53,001 nt of DNA from Verrucomicrobiota bacterium (GTDB lineage: Bacteria; Verrucomicrobiota; Verrucomicrobiia; Verrucomicrobiales; Verrucomicrobiaceae), in the NCBI GenBank assembly GCA_963204975.1, contig CAUJJC010000037.1:1-53001 (forward strand). The letters are read 5' to 3'. Positions 36,376 through 45,700 of this stretch are shown here, in pieces. The number at the start of each line of letters is the position of its first letter. Positions within the stretch are counted from its first letter, which is position 1. The notes beneath the pieces were generated by a model that saw only the letters and a program-made list of their open reading frames with translations, ran no database searches and was not told where the DNA came from. The position numbers and the translations under genes were made by a program.

Positions 36376-37221
36376 TTACATGCCTTTTCGCTTCCACTGC
36401 CGCGCGCGGAACTCCGCCGGCCCGCAACCTACGCTGCGCGCAAACATGCGGCTGAAGTAATGCCGATTCGGGAAGCCACATTCGATGGCGATCTGGTCGA
36501 TCGTTTTGTCCGTGAGAGCGAGTGCTTCTTCGGCCGCCTTCACTCGCGTGGCGATCACATACGCAGCAGGAGTCTGGCCTGTGTGTTCGCGGAAAGCGCG
36601 GATGAACTTCTCCACGCTCAAGTCCGCGCGAGTGGCCAGCACGGCGTTCGATAGATCGCTGTGCGGCGCTCGGTGAATGAGCGCGAGCACTTCGATCAAT
36701 GGCTCGGGCACAGCGCTCGAACGCGAGTCCTCCAGATGCGCAAAGGCGGTGTGCAGCAGCGCGGCGCTCTGATGCAGAAGGCGGTGCTCGTGTGCTGGAT
36801 TCGCGGGCTGACAGTGTGATTCGATCAATGTCGTGCACAGCATGCGCAGCGCCTCATTCATCGCGATCACCATGGGCTCAGGCGTGATCGCAGTGCCGGG
36901 TCGCGACACCGTGAAGTGAATCCACAGATGGCAGGCTCGCACAGGGCCCACGCAGTCGAAGACTGTGTCCGCCGGGATCAGCACGCAGGTCTTTGGCTCT
37001 AGCGGAATCTTTTGTCCGCGAAAGAGCAGATGGCAGCCCGGCTTCGGGTTGTGGTAGAAGCGCCAGAACGGACTATCCACCTCTTGGTGGTTCCAGTCGT
37101 CTAGTGATGGCTGGTAGCCGCTTTCGTGGATCAAGAATGATGACCAGCCCGCCTTCGCAGCACGAGTGAGATCGACTCCCCAGGGCGTGGTGTAGTTCAG
37201 GTATTTGCGACGGCTTGTCAT
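36376..37221 (-). CDS. AraC-family transcriptional regulator
   Basis: 281 residues. An N-terminal sensing domain (about 1-150, cupin-like, with WRFYHNPKPGCHLLFRG and TCVLIPADTVFDCVGP) precedes a C-terminal double helix-turn-helix (about 180-275): SVEKFIRAFREHTGQTPAAY for the first and QIAIECGFPNRHYFSRMFAR for the second. Regulators of this type often respond to a sugar or related metabolite. It is divergent from the PSD1/DUF1501 genes with 153 bases between, so these are the first candidates for its regulation. Confidence 0.92.
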   Translation of the reverse strand: MTSRRKYLNYTTPWGVDLTRAAKAGWSSFLIHESGYQPSLDDWNHQEVDSPFWRFYHNPKPGCHLLFRGQKIPLEPKTCVLIPADTVFDCVGPVRACHLWIHFTVSRPGTAITPEPMVIAMNEALRMLCTTLIESHCQPANPAHEHRLLHQSAALLHTAFAHLEDSRSSAVPEPLIEVLALIHRAPHSDLSNAVLATRADLSVEKFIRAFREHTGQTPAAYVIATRVKAAEEALALTDKTIDQIAIECGFPNRHYFSRMFARSVGCGPAEFRARQWKRKGM

Positions 37222-37374
37222 GGTTCGACTTGGATCAGATACGAAGTCGATGCGCTCGACTATGCGTATTTTGTGCTGAAATAGAGGCTTTGAGCAGGAT
37301 CAGAGCTGCGCTGATCATTCGATAAGACACAAATTCGCTAGCATAAGGTATAGGTTCGAGGCGTTTGGTCGGAC

Positions 37375-39633
37375 ATGCGCGACCATCTGTTTGCCCTGTC
37401 CATCTGCCTCACCGCAGGTGCTGTGCTCCCTGCTGCTGAAACGCTGCCCGCCGATCACGCGCAGCGCATGACGCGTGGCATCGAGACGTTTCAAAAGGAC
37501 ATCGCGCCGCTGTTGAAGGCGCACTGTCTTAAGTGCCACGGTGCTGACGCGACGAAGGGTGATTTTGACATAGCGACCCGCGTCGATCTGCTGCGCGGCA
37601 GTCACAACGGCCCTGTCGTGGTGGCGTTCGATGCTGCAAAGAGCGTGCTGATCGAGGTCGTGAATCACGCCAAGGAACCGAACATGCCGAAGGACAAACC
37701 CAAGCTCCCGGCGGATGCAATTTCGAAGCTGACGAGCTGGATCAACGACGGCGCGCCGTATGCAGAGCCACTGATCGCAGGCCGCAAGCCGAAGCGTGAT
37801 CCATCGAAGGTGACGGACGAGGACCGGCAATGGTGGTCTTTCCTGCCGTTGAAGATGGCCAAGCCGCTGAGTGCGACACAAGGCGCGGCGAAGATTGATG
37901 AGATGCTGCTCGCGAAAGCAAAGGCGAAGGGCCTCACGTTCAATCCGCCCGCAGAGCCCGCGACGCTGGTGCGGCGCATGTATCTGGATCTCACGGGTAT
38001 TCCGCCGACGCCGGAGGAACTCCAATCCACCATCAAGAATCCAGCATCGAACATCCAGAAGCTCCTCGACTCCGCGCGCTTCGGCGAACGCTGGGCACGT
38101 CATTGGTTGGATGTCGCGCGCTTTGCCGAGAGCACCGGCTTCGAGCAAGACTATGATCGGCCCTTTGCGTTCCACTATCGCGACTTCGTCATCAAGGCGC
38201 TGAACTCGGACATGCCGTATGATCAGTTCGTGAAGTGGCAACTCGCGGGCGATGAATACGAGCCCACGAATCCGCTCGCGCTCGCGGCCACAGGCTTCCT
38301 CGGTGCTGGCGTGTTCCCGTCGCAGATCACCGCGAACGAAGTCGAGCGCACGCGCTACGATGCGATGGACGACATGCTCAGCACCACGGGCGCGGGGTTG
38401 CTCGGGCTAAGCGTCGGCTGCGCGCGCTGTCACGACAACAAGTATGACCCCATCCCTGCGCGCGACTACTACCAGATGCTGAGCACCTTCACGACGACAA
38501 CGCGGATGAACGTGGACGTGTGGCCGGACAAAGTGACCTCGGCGATCACCACGAAGAAGGCGAAGGACAAAGACACGCCGCCGCAGAAGGACGCGACGCG
38601 CATGATGATCTGCGGCGAAGGCTACGATCCCATCGTGATGCACACACAGGGCGGGCCGTTCTTCGACCAGACCTTCTTCCTCAAGCGCGGCAACCCTGAC
38701 CTCAAGGACGGCGAAGCGAAGCAGGGCTTCCTGCAAATTTTCGCGCGGCCCGGCGATGAGAAGCGCTGGCAATGGTCGCCGCCCGAGGGCGCGAAGTATT
38801 CGGGTCGTCGTCGCACGTTGTCGAACTGGATCACCGATGTCGATCGCGGCGCGGGTGCCTTGCTTGCACGCGTGATCGTCAACCGTCTCTGGCAGCATCA
38901 CTTCGGCACCGGCATCGTCAGCACGCCAAACGACTTCGGCAAAACCGGTAACGCACCCACGCAACCCGCGCTGCTCGACTGGCTCGCCTCGCAGCTCATC
39001 GCGAACGGTTGGAAGATGAAGCCGATTCATCAGATGATCCTGCTCTCGAAAGCCTATCAGCAGAGCACGCAACGCGATGCCGCCAAAGAAGCTGCTGATC
39101 CGGCCAACGAACTCTTCATGTATCGCAAGCCCCAACGCCTCGAAGGCGAAGCCATCCGCGACTCCATGCTCGCCGTCAGCGGCGTGCTCGATGAGACGAT
39201 GTTTGGTCCCGGCACGCGCGACGAGAACAGCAAGCGCCGCAGCATCTACTTCAACATCAAACGTAGCCAGCTTATCGGCAGCATGGTCGCCTTCGATGCG
39301 CCCGAACCGCTCGTCAGCCAAGGCGCACGTCCGACCACCACCGTCGCGCCGCAAGCGCTCATCTTGATGAACAGCCCCCAAGCTCGCGTATGGGCTGAGT
39401 CACTGGCGAAACGAGTGAGTGATGTGAGCGATGTCGGCCAACGCATCAAGGACGTCTATCTCATCTGTTTTAGCCGAGCCCCACGCGCCGACGAGATCAC
39501 CTCTGGCAAAGCCTTCATCGAATCGCAACGCAGCAGCTACGAAGCCGAGAAGAAATCCAACGCCGAAGCCCTCGCGATGGCCGACTACTGCCAGGTGCTG
39601 CTGGGCTTGAATGAGTTTGTCTATGTCAACTGA
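37375..39633 (+). CDS. PSD1-type protein: cytochrome c domain plus DUF1549 and DUF1553
   Basis: 752 residues with a signal peptide (HLFALSICLTAGAVLPAA). A planctomycete-type cytochrome c domain follows, with the heme-binding CLKCH at about 51-55, then DUF1549 (about 170-385, with RFGERWARHWLDVARFAEST and a second CxxCH in SVGCARCHDNKYDP), then DUF1553 (about 480-740, with LARVIVNRLWQHHFGTGIV). This gene family is a hallmark of Planctomycetota and Verrucomicrobiota and usually precedes a DUF1501 gene, as here after 9 bases. The role is unproven, perhaps periplasmic redox or polysaccharide-related. Confidence 0.95.
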   Translation: MRDHLFALSICLTAGAVLPAAETLPADHAQRMTRGIETFQKDIAPLLKAHCLKCHGADATKGDFDIATRVDLLRGSHNGPVVVAFDAAKSVLIEVVNHAKEPNMPKDKPKLPADAISKLTSWINDGAPYAEPLIAGRKPKRDPSKVTDEDRQWWSFLPLKMAKPLSATQGAAKIDEMLLAKAKAKGLTFNPPAEPATLVRRMYLDLTGIPPTPEELQSTIKNPASNIQKLLDSARFGERWARHWLDVARFAESTGFEQDYDRPFAFHYRDFVIKALNSDMPYDQFVKWQLAGDEYEPTNPLALAATGFLGAGVFPSQITANEVERTRYDAMDDMLSTTGAGLLGLSVGCARCHDNKYDPIPARDYYQMLSTFTTTTRMNVDVWPDKVTSAITTKKAKDKDTPPQKDATRMMICGEGYDPIVMHTQGGPFFDQTFFLKRGNPDLKDGEAKQGFLQIFARPGDEKRWQWSPPEGAKYSGRRRTLSNWITDVDRGAGALLARVIVNRLWQHHFGTGIVSTPNDFGKTGNAPTQPALLDWLASQLIANGWKMKPIHQMILLSKAYQQSTQRDAAKEAADPANELFMYRKPQRLEGEAIRDSMLAVSGVLDETMFGPGTRDENSKRRSIYFNIKRSQLIGSMVAFDAPEPLVSQGARPTTTVAPQALILMNSPQARVWAESLAKRVSDVSDVGQRIKDVYLICFSRAPRADEITSGKAFIESQRSSYEAEKKSNAEALAMADYCQVLLGLNEFVYVN

Positions 39634-39642
39634 TCGCACGCC

Positions 39643-41076
39643 ATGAACACCCATCCTTTCTCTCGTCGTGATCTCCTTCAACGCGCTGGCGGCGGCTTTG
39701 GCGCGCTGGCTTTGTCGGCTTTGCTGGAAGGCAAAGGTCACGCGGCTTCCTCGCTCAATCCCTTTGCGCCGAAGGTGCCGATGCAGATCGGTGGCAAGGC
39801 GAAGTCGGTCATCTGGATCTTCACCAATGGCGGTCCGTCGCAAGTGGACACCTGGGACTACAAGCCGGAGTTGCAGAAGCGCGATGGCAAGCCGCTCGAT
39901 GGCTTCGATCCGAAGACGGGATTCTTCCCTGGATCGGTGGGGCCGTTGATGGCGTCGCCGTTCAAGTTCGCGCAGCATGGTCAGAGCGGCACATGGGCGA
40001 GCGAGTTGTTTCCGCAGACCTCGCGGCATGTGGACAAGATGTGCTTCATCCACTCGTGCTGGACGGGCTCGAACAATCACTCACCCGCGCTTTTCATGAT
40101 GAACACCGGCGCGACACGCATGGGCTATCCGTGCGTGGGATCGTGGGTGACGTATGGGCTTGGCAGCGAGAGCGATTCGCTGCCGTCCTTCGTGGTGATG
40201 AGCGATCCAAAGAATCGCGGGCTTCCGAAAGGCAGCGCTTCGAACTGGGGCGCGGGCTTCCTGCCGAGCGTGTATCAAGGCACATGGCTGAAGCCGAGCG
40301 GCAAGCCGATTGATAATCTCGACGCGCCATCGTCGCTCACGCCACAGCGCCAGCGCGCGCAGTTGGATTTGCTGGCCAAACTCAATCGAAGCGCGCTCGC
40401 GGCGTCGCCCATCGAGAGTGAGCTGAACGCGCGCATTGAGAGTTTTGAACTCGCGTATCGCATGCAGACCGCCGCGCCTGAGGCCTTCGATGTCGCGAAC
40501 GAGCCGGAGCACATCAAGAAACTCTACGGCTTGGACAAACCTCACTGCGCGCACTTCTCGGCGCAGTGCTTGATGGCGCGGCGCATGGTCGAGCGTGGCG
40601 TGCGGTTCATCCAGCTCTACTCGGGCGGCATGGAGAATCAGCAGAGTTGGGATGGGCATAACGACATCATTGGCAATCACACTGGCTTCGCAGCGGAGAG
40701 CGATCAGCCTGTCGCGGCGCTGCTGACCGATCTGGAACAACGCGGCTTGCTCGATCAAACACTGGTCATCTGGGGCGGTGAGTTCGGTCGCCTGCCGATC
40801 TCACAGAAGGCAGCGAAACCTGGTCGCGATCACAACCCCCACGCCTTCACCGTGTGGATGGCTGGTGGCGGTGTGCGCGGTGGTTATCATCACGGCGAGA
40901 CGGATGAGGTCGGCTTCAAGTCGGTGATTGATCGTGTGAGCGTGCATGACCTGCACGCGACGATCCTGGCGGCGGCGGGCCTCGATCACGAGAAGCTCAC
41001 GTTCAAGTTTCAAGGTCTCGACCAGCGGCTCACGGGTGTTGAGAGTCCGCGAGTAGTGAAGCAGGTCTTTGGTTGA
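39643..41076 (+). CDS. DUF1501 protein with twin-arginine leader
   Basis: 477 residues. The N-terminus FSRRDLLQRAGGGFGALALS is a Tat-type signal, implying export in folded form. The body shows DUF1501 blocks: SVIWIFTNGGPSQVDTWDYK, SHNHSPALF-like NNHSPALFMMNTG, VRFIQLYSGGMENQQSWDGH and VIWGGEFGRLPIS. The fold is related to the alkaline phosphatase/sulfatase superfamily. It follows the PSD1 gene by 9 bases, a conserved pair in the PVC group. A second DUF1501 gene lies at the right edge of the window. Confidence 0.95.
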   Translation: MNTHPFSRRDLLQRAGGGFGALALSALLEGKGHAASSLNPFAPKVPMQIGGKAKSVIWIFTNGGPSQVDTWDYKPELQKRDGKPLDGFDPKTGFFPGSVGPLMASPFKFAQHGQSGTWASELFPQTSRHVDKMCFIHSCWTGSNNHSPALFMMNTGATRMGYPCVGSWVTYGLGSESDSLPSFVVMSDPKNRGLPKGSASNWGAGFLPSVYQGTWLKPSGKPIDNLDAPSSLTPQRQRAQLDLLAKLNRSALAASPIESELNARIESFELAYRMQTAAPEAFDVANEPEHIKKLYGLDKPHCAHFSAQCLMARRMVERGVRFIQLYSGGMENQQSWDGHNDIIGNHTGFAAESDQPVAALLTDLEQRGLLDQTLVIWGGEFGRLPISQKAAKPGRDHNPHAFTVWMAGGGVRGGYHHGETDEVGFKSVIDRVSVHDLHATILAAAGLDHEKLTFKFQGLDQRLTGVESPRVVKQVFG

Positions 41077-41082
41077 GTGAGA

Positions 41083-41778
41083 TCAATTCGATGTCGTAGG
41101 CTTCTTTCGTCGCCGAGGTGGTGACTGGAAGGCCTCGGGCATGGCAACGCCCCAGATGGTGGGCTTGTCCTGTCGGAGAGCTTCGACTGTGGGTGCTAGG
41201 AAGTGGAAGAAATCGCCGAAGCGGATGCTGCATTGCAGGCGGCGCTGCTTGTTGTCGAGCTTGGGATTGACCTGAATGATGGCCTTCGCGAAGGGCGCTC
41301 GGCTCTTGATCTTCTGAGCTTGAGCACGCGCGTCGTCGAGCGGCAGTGACTTGTCTTTGACCACTGCATCGAGCTTCTCGAGGTCTGCGCGGGTGATGGG
41401 TTCCCAGAGTTTCTGATAAGCTTCTGGGGTGACTTCGACGGCGACTCCATGCACCCATTTCTTTTTGTCACTCTCTTGGTCCCAGAAGCCTGAGATGATG
41501 AGGAAGCGCTGCCCGGACTCCATCACGTCGAACTGGCGGAGCGCATCGCCCATGTCGATGGGCATGCCGAATTTCGTGGCCTTCGGATTGGCGGGAATGC
41601 CGCCGTGCTTCTTGTTTGCCTCGGCTGGGATGTCCCATTTTTGGGTGTAGGACTCGGGCTTGTAGCCATCGAAGAAGGTGTCGCGCACCCACTGCTCGAA
41701 GGCGACGCCGTGAGATTGCTCTTCGGCGGAGTGGATGAAGGAGAGCGCGACGAGTGAGAAGATGGTGGCGAACTTCAT
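41083..41778 (-). CDS. Exported protein resembling a PD-(D/E)XK nuclease-like domain
   Basis: 231 residues with a signal peptide (KFATIFSLVALSFIHSAEE). The mature part begins HGVAFEQWVRDTFFDGYKP and has KWDIPAEANKKHGG, GMPIDMGDALRQFDV, FLIISGFWDQESDKKKWVHG and later NPKLDNKQRRLQCSIRFGDF. This order of blocks recalls restriction-endonuclease-like domains (KWDIP..DALRQF..GFW.Q..K.RRLQCSI), but a clean catalytic D-(D/E)xK triad is not evident and export is odd for such an enzyme. The gene overlaps the deacylase stop by 4 bases (ATGA), so the two form an operon. Function unknown. Confidence 0.5.
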   Translation of the reverse strand: MKFATIFSLVALSFIHSAEEQSHGVAFEQWVRDTFFDGYKPESYTQKWDIPAEANKKHGGIPANPKATKFGMPIDMGDALRQFDVMESGQRFLIISGFWDQESDKKKWVHGVAVEVTPEAYQKLWEPITRADLEKLDAVVKDKSLPLDDARAQAQKIKSRAPFAKAIIQVNPKLDNKQRRLQCSIRFGDFFHFLAPTVEALRQDKPTIWGVAMPEAFQSPPRRRKKPTTSN

Positions 41779-43394
41779 GGGGTGACAGGACTCATCTTCA
41801 AAGGTCCACCGGGGCGGGCATCAGTTATGGCACCGTTCTTCAGCACGGCGGTGCCGTTGACAAACACATCGCTGAAGCCCTCGGCGTAGTGATGAGGATC
41901 GTCGAAGGTGGAAGGATCGGCCACCTTCTCGGGATCAAAGATGACAATGTCTGCCCACGAGCCAGGCTTGATGGTGCCTCGACCATCGAGGTGGAAGGTC
42001 TTGGCGGGCAGTGAAGTCATGCGCCGGATGGCTTCCTGAAGGGTGAGCAGCTTGAGGTCACGAACGTAGCGGGCCAGCACGCGGGCGTTGTTGCCGTAGC
42101 TGCGGGGGTGCGGCACGCTGTCGCCGAAGAGGCGCGGGCCGCCATCGCTCGCGATCATGGTGAGCGGGTGACGCAGGAAGGTCTGGAGGTCGGGTTCACT
42201 CATGCCGTGGAAAACTCCACTGCCGCCGCCGCGACGCTCGATGCCAAAGATGGTTTCGATTTGATCATCGAGCGTGTCCGCCTTGCGAAGGAACTTGGCG
42301 GCCTCGGGGATGGACTTGCCGTTGAGTTCGGGCTGCGCCTTGAACTGTGCGATCACGGCGTAGCCATAGTCGCTGCGACCGCTGCGGCCGAGCACCTCCT
42401 TCATCTCGGTGATGATCGCGCTCTTCTGGGCGGGATCGTCGATGCGCTTGATGAAGTCCTGGCGGGTGCCTTCGAGGGCGGAGTCCGGGATCAACTGACG
42501 GAGGCCGGTGCTGGAGGCGGTGTAAACGTATTGATCGTGGGTGATGAAGAGGCCTTCGGAACGCGCTTGATCGAGATACTTGAGCACACGGTCTGCCTTG
42601 CCCCAAGCATTGGGACCGGAGAGCTTGATGTGCGAGAGTTCAGCATGAATGTTGGCTTCGCGGGCAATGCGGATCAGCTCGTCCATGGCGGTGAAGATCT
42701 TGGTGGTTTCGAAGCGCATGTGGCTGGCGTAGATGCCGCCGTGAGCGGAGGCGACCTTCGCGAGTTCGATGATTTCCTCGGTCTTGGCCCAGGTGCCTGG
42801 CGTGTAGATCAAGCCGGTGCTGAGACCCACGGCACCATCTTTCATAGCCTGATCGACGAGGGCTTTCATCTGGCCAATTTGCTCGCTCGTGGGGGCACGC
42901 ATGAAACTGCCGCCCATCACTTGCTGGCGGACGGAATTGTGACCAATCAGGGTGGCGACATTGATGGAGATTCCCTTGGAGCGGAGTTCATCGAAGGCCT
43001 TGGCAACGTCCGTCCACGAACCGCCGCAATTGCCGGTGATGATGCTCGTCACGCCCATGCGGACGAAGTTCTCCGCAGCCGGGAGGTCGGCGATTTTTTC
43101 GGAGTGCGTGTGGACGTCGATAAAGCCTGGGGCTGCGACTTTGCCCGCAGCATCCAGTTCGGTGGTGGTCGTGCCTTTCACGTCTCCCACAGTGATGACG
43201 TGCTGGTCCTTGATGCCGATGCTGCCTTTGAACAGGGGCTTGCCGAGTCCGTCGGCGATCCAGGCATTGCGGATGACGACGTCGAAGTCGGTGGCTTGCG
43301 CTGATGAGAGCGCGAGGAGAGAGAGCAGGCTGAGAGTCTTGATCACGACGGGCAAAACGGAGCCCGTGCGGTGATATTGCCAGGGGTCGATCAA
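41775..43394 (-). CDS. N-acyl-D-amino-acid deacylase (D-aminoacylase) family amidohydrolase
   Basis: 539 residues including a hydrophobic leader (VIKTLSLLSLLALSSAQA) that suggests export; translation may start inside the given N-terminus. Amidohydrolase motifs: FIDVHTHSEKI (metal His pair), SIITGNCGGS, GGIYASHMRF and HAELSHIKLSG (metal His residues), and MIASDGGPR with the catalytic Asp. A C-terminal AEGFSDVFVNGTAVL ends the composite beta-sandwich. Members release D-amino acids from N-acyl forms, for instance during peptidoglycan-derived peptide breakdown. It is translationally linked to the exported nuclease-like protein. Confidence 0.9.
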   Translation of the reverse strand: MIDPWQYHRTGSVLPVVIKTLSLLSLLALSSAQATDFDVVIRNAWIADGLGKPLFKGSIGIKDQHVITVGDVKGTTTTELDAAGKVAAPGFIDVHTHSEKIADLPAAENFVRMGVTSIITGNCGGSWTDVAKAFDELRSKGISINVATLIGHNSVRQQVMGGSFMRAPTSEQIGQMKALVDQAMKDGAVGLSTGLIYTPGTWAKTEEIIELAKVASAHGGIYASHMRFETTKIFTAMDELIRIAREANIHAELSHIKLSGPNAWGKADRVLKYLDQARSEGLFITHDQYVYTASSTGLRQLIPDSALEGTRQDFIKRIDDPAQKSAIITEMKEVLGRSGRSDYGYAVIAQFKAQPELNGKSIPEAAKFLRKADTLDDQIETIFGIERRGGGSGVFHGMSEPDLQTFLRHPLTMIASDGGPRLFGDSVPHPRSYGNNARVLARYVRDLKLLTLQEAIRRMTSLPAKTFHLDGRGTIKPGSWADIVIFDPEKVADPSTFDDPHHYAEGFSDVFVNGTAVLKNGAITDARPGGPLKMSPVTP

Positions 43395-43447
43395 CGCTGT
43401 TTGGAATCTGGCGGTCTGTCTTTGCTGAATCAGAGCAGGGCGCTAGA

Positions 43448-44608
43448 ATGCTCGCCATGATCGCTGTTCTCGATGTCCTCGTCGGCCTGTGTTTTGTGTT
43501 TGGGCTTTTCAGCCTCCTGGTCTCTGCGGCGACCGAGGTGGTGATGACATTGTGGGCTCAGCGAGCCAGGACGTTGGTGCAGGCGATCCGCGGCTTGCTA
43601 CCGGGCGATGATCTGATGCGGATGCTGGTGCAGCATCCCCTGGTGCAGGGGCTGGGCGCGGCGGAGCATGATTCGTCATCGCGTGGATTCATCGCGAAGA
43701 TCTGGCAGAGGCTCAGCACCGTGGCTCTGCGCGATGGCAAGCGTGCGGACTTTCCTTCCTATCTGCCGTCGGGAGTGTTTGCGGACACGCTCCTGCATCT
43801 GCTGCGCTCGGGCGGCATGAGGAAAGGCGAGGTGGGGCGCGAGGATGCGATGGCTGCCCTGATCGAGGATGTGCAGCAGCCCGATCTGCGCACGACGCTG
43901 CAAGCCCTCCACGACAGCGCTTTGGACACGGGCATTCCTTTCCGTCTGCGAATTCAGCAGTGGTTCGATGACACGATGCAGCGCGCGAGCGGCTGGTATA
44001 AGAGGCTGGCTCACATGGTGCTGTTCCTGGTGGGGTTCATTATGGCGATCTGGTTCAATGTGGATGCCCTGCGCATCGCTGGATCGCTTTCGGTGAATGG
44101 AGACCTGCGCAAGACGATTGCCACGAAGGCGGCTGACTTCGCGAGCACACAGATCGCGAAAGGGGCGTCGATGGCGATTGTTCCCTCGGCTGCGTTGCCT
44201 GATGGCAGTCCGCCTTCGGCGGCGGACCTCAATGCTCGGCTGGAAGTGCAAATGCAGGCCTACAACACGGCGGTGTCCAATCTGGATGCGCTGGGCCTGC
44301 CGATTCGCTGGGGCAAGAATGAGAAGCTCTACGTGATGAGCAATCCGCTGGGCGCGGTCTGTGGCTGGCTGCTCTCAGGACTTGCTGCTGCGATGGGAGC
44401 GAACTTCTGGTTCTCACTGCTCGGCGGTTTGCTGAAGATGCGGCTGGCGGGAGGCAAGCCTGAGGCTGCTCCGTCGGCTCCGGCGGTCACGACTTCTACG
44501 TCGATGGTGCCATCAGTGCCCTCGTATGTGGTGCAGCCCGCGATTCCTCCTGCGGGCATGGGATTGAACGCCGATCCTGTGGACGAAGACGAGCCTGCCG
44601 TGGCTTGA
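43448..44608 (+). CDS. Membrane protein of unknown function
   Basis: 386 residues. A membrane helix at the N-terminus (about 6-30, VLDVLVGLCFVFGLFSLLVS) with VVMTLWAQRARTLVQAIRGL after it, a central soluble region, a second helix (about 197-215, HMVLFLVGFIMAIWFNVDAL) and a third region at about 298-328. The C-terminus is Pro/Ala/Ser/Thr-rich with an acidic end. The start is either of the two Met codons at 43448 and 43457. I recognise no named family. The next gene, also unknown, follows 87 bases on. Confidence 0.65.
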   Translation: MLAMIAVLDVLVGLCFVFGLFSLLVSAATEVVMTLWAQRARTLVQAIRGLLPGDDLMRMLVQHPLVQGLGAAEHDSSSRGFIAKIWQRLSTVALRDGKRADFPSYLPSGVFADTLLHLLRSGGMRKGEVGREDAMAALIEDVQQPDLRTTLQALHDSALDTGIPFRLRIQQWFDDTMQRASGWYKRLAHMVLFLVGFIMAIWFNVDALRIAGSLSVNGDLRKTIATKAADFASTQIAKGASMAIVPSAALPDGSPPSAADLNARLEVQMQAYNTAVSNLDALGLPIRWGKNEKLYVMSNPLGAVCGWLLSGLAAAMGANFWFSLLGGLLKMRLAGGKPEAAPSAPAVTTSTSMVPSVPSYVVQPAIPPAGMGLNADPVDEDEPAVA

Positions 44609-44695
44609 GATGAGAGCGTGGTGAGAAACTCTCAAAGGAAATGTTGAGGACGCTTGCGCGCTGTGAAGCAGGCCCTTACATTTTTCACAACTCCC

Positions 44696-45700
44696 ATGCT
44701 CATCTGCCTCGATTCATCTCTCATCAGCGGTTATCTCTCCAATGAAGTGCCGGGGCTGGTGACGGGAATGTTCCATCTGGCGGGTCAGGATAGACCGCTG
44801 AGGATTGAGCTTACGGGAAACTTTCTTCGCGACATTGCAGGGTGTCGCATTGAGATGCAGAATCCCATTCCCGAAGTGAACATGCGTCAGGTGGCGAAGC
44901 TAGCTGATCATCAGTTCGGATGTGTGGGCCAGATGACGGCTTCGTATCGTGTGCTGAAGGTGCCGCGCAGCCGGAAGCAGGCAGGTCCATTCACGGAGCC
45001 TCAGGGCCTCAAGAACTTGCTGTTTCTGGAATGGTTCAATGTGGAGAAGCAGCGCGTTTTGATCCAGAGCTGGCATTTCCACCTGACCGTGTCCGCCCCA
45101 TGCTGGCAGCTTTCTACGCAAGCGGAGCGTGCTCAGATCCGGCAGAATCGTGCGCGCCGGAAGCAATTCCTTCTCGGCGATATGAACGACGGCGGACTCG
45201 CGCCTGAGCTGGGTGCTCCGGGCGAGTCGAGTGCCAAGCCCTTCGGTGGCATGGCGAGCCTGATGGGCAATGACCCCGGCCAGCCGCAGATCGATGCGTC
45301 AGCGATCCCGAGCAATGCCTTTGCCTTGATCAACCAGGCGACGGGCGAGCTATCGCTGGAGCTGCGTCGGTTCGAGATGCTCCTGGCCAGTCCGGGTGAA
45401 CTCCAATCCCGACCGGCTGTGCTGCGCCTGCTGACCACCGCAGGTGATCTGGCCGCGCATCTGTCTCACGCGCTGAAGAATTTCACCTCGTTGAAAAGCT
45501 CCCAGTGGCAGTTCTTGCTCACGGATCTGGAGCAGTCGCTGCCACTTTTCCATGCGGCGCTGACGGCGTGCGACAAGCTCACGGATCAAACTGCACCCGG
45601 CACCGACCTGCGCTGGATGATGGGCATTCAGCGATCACTGACTTCGATCACGGGCAACATTGAGCAGCTCATGAAGTGGCTGCGCTATCCGGGCGATTGA
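44696..45700 (+). CDS. Hypothetical protein, soluble, unknown function
   Basis: 334 residues from ATG 44696 (the frame is open to 44654 but the extra residues look non-coding). The N-terminal half (about 1-140) is strand-rich (GLVTGMFHLAGQDRPLRIEL, LLFLEWFNVEKQRVLIQSWH). The C-terminal half (about 205-334) is helical with repeated Leu heptads (ELSLELRRFEMLLASPGE; AGDLAAHLSHALKNFTSLKS), suggesting helical bundles. No motif I can assign. It may be co-expressed with the preceding membrane protein. Confidence 0.6.
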   Translation: MLICLDSSLISGYLSNEVPGLVTGMFHLAGQDRPLRIELTGNFLRDIAGCRIEMQNPIPEVNMRQVAKLADHQFGCVGQMTASYRVLKVPRSRKQAGPFTEPQGLKNLLFLEWFNVEKQRVLIQSWHFHLTVSAPCWQLSTQAERAQIRQNRARRKQFLLGDMNDGGLAPELGAPGESSAKPFGGMASLMGNDPGQPQIDASAIPSNAFALINQATGELSLELRRFEMLLASPGELQSRPAVLRLLTTAGDLAAHLSHALKNFTSLKSSQWQFLLTDLEQSLPLFHAALTACDKLTDQTAPGTDLRWMMGIQRSLTSITGNIEQLMKWLRYPGD

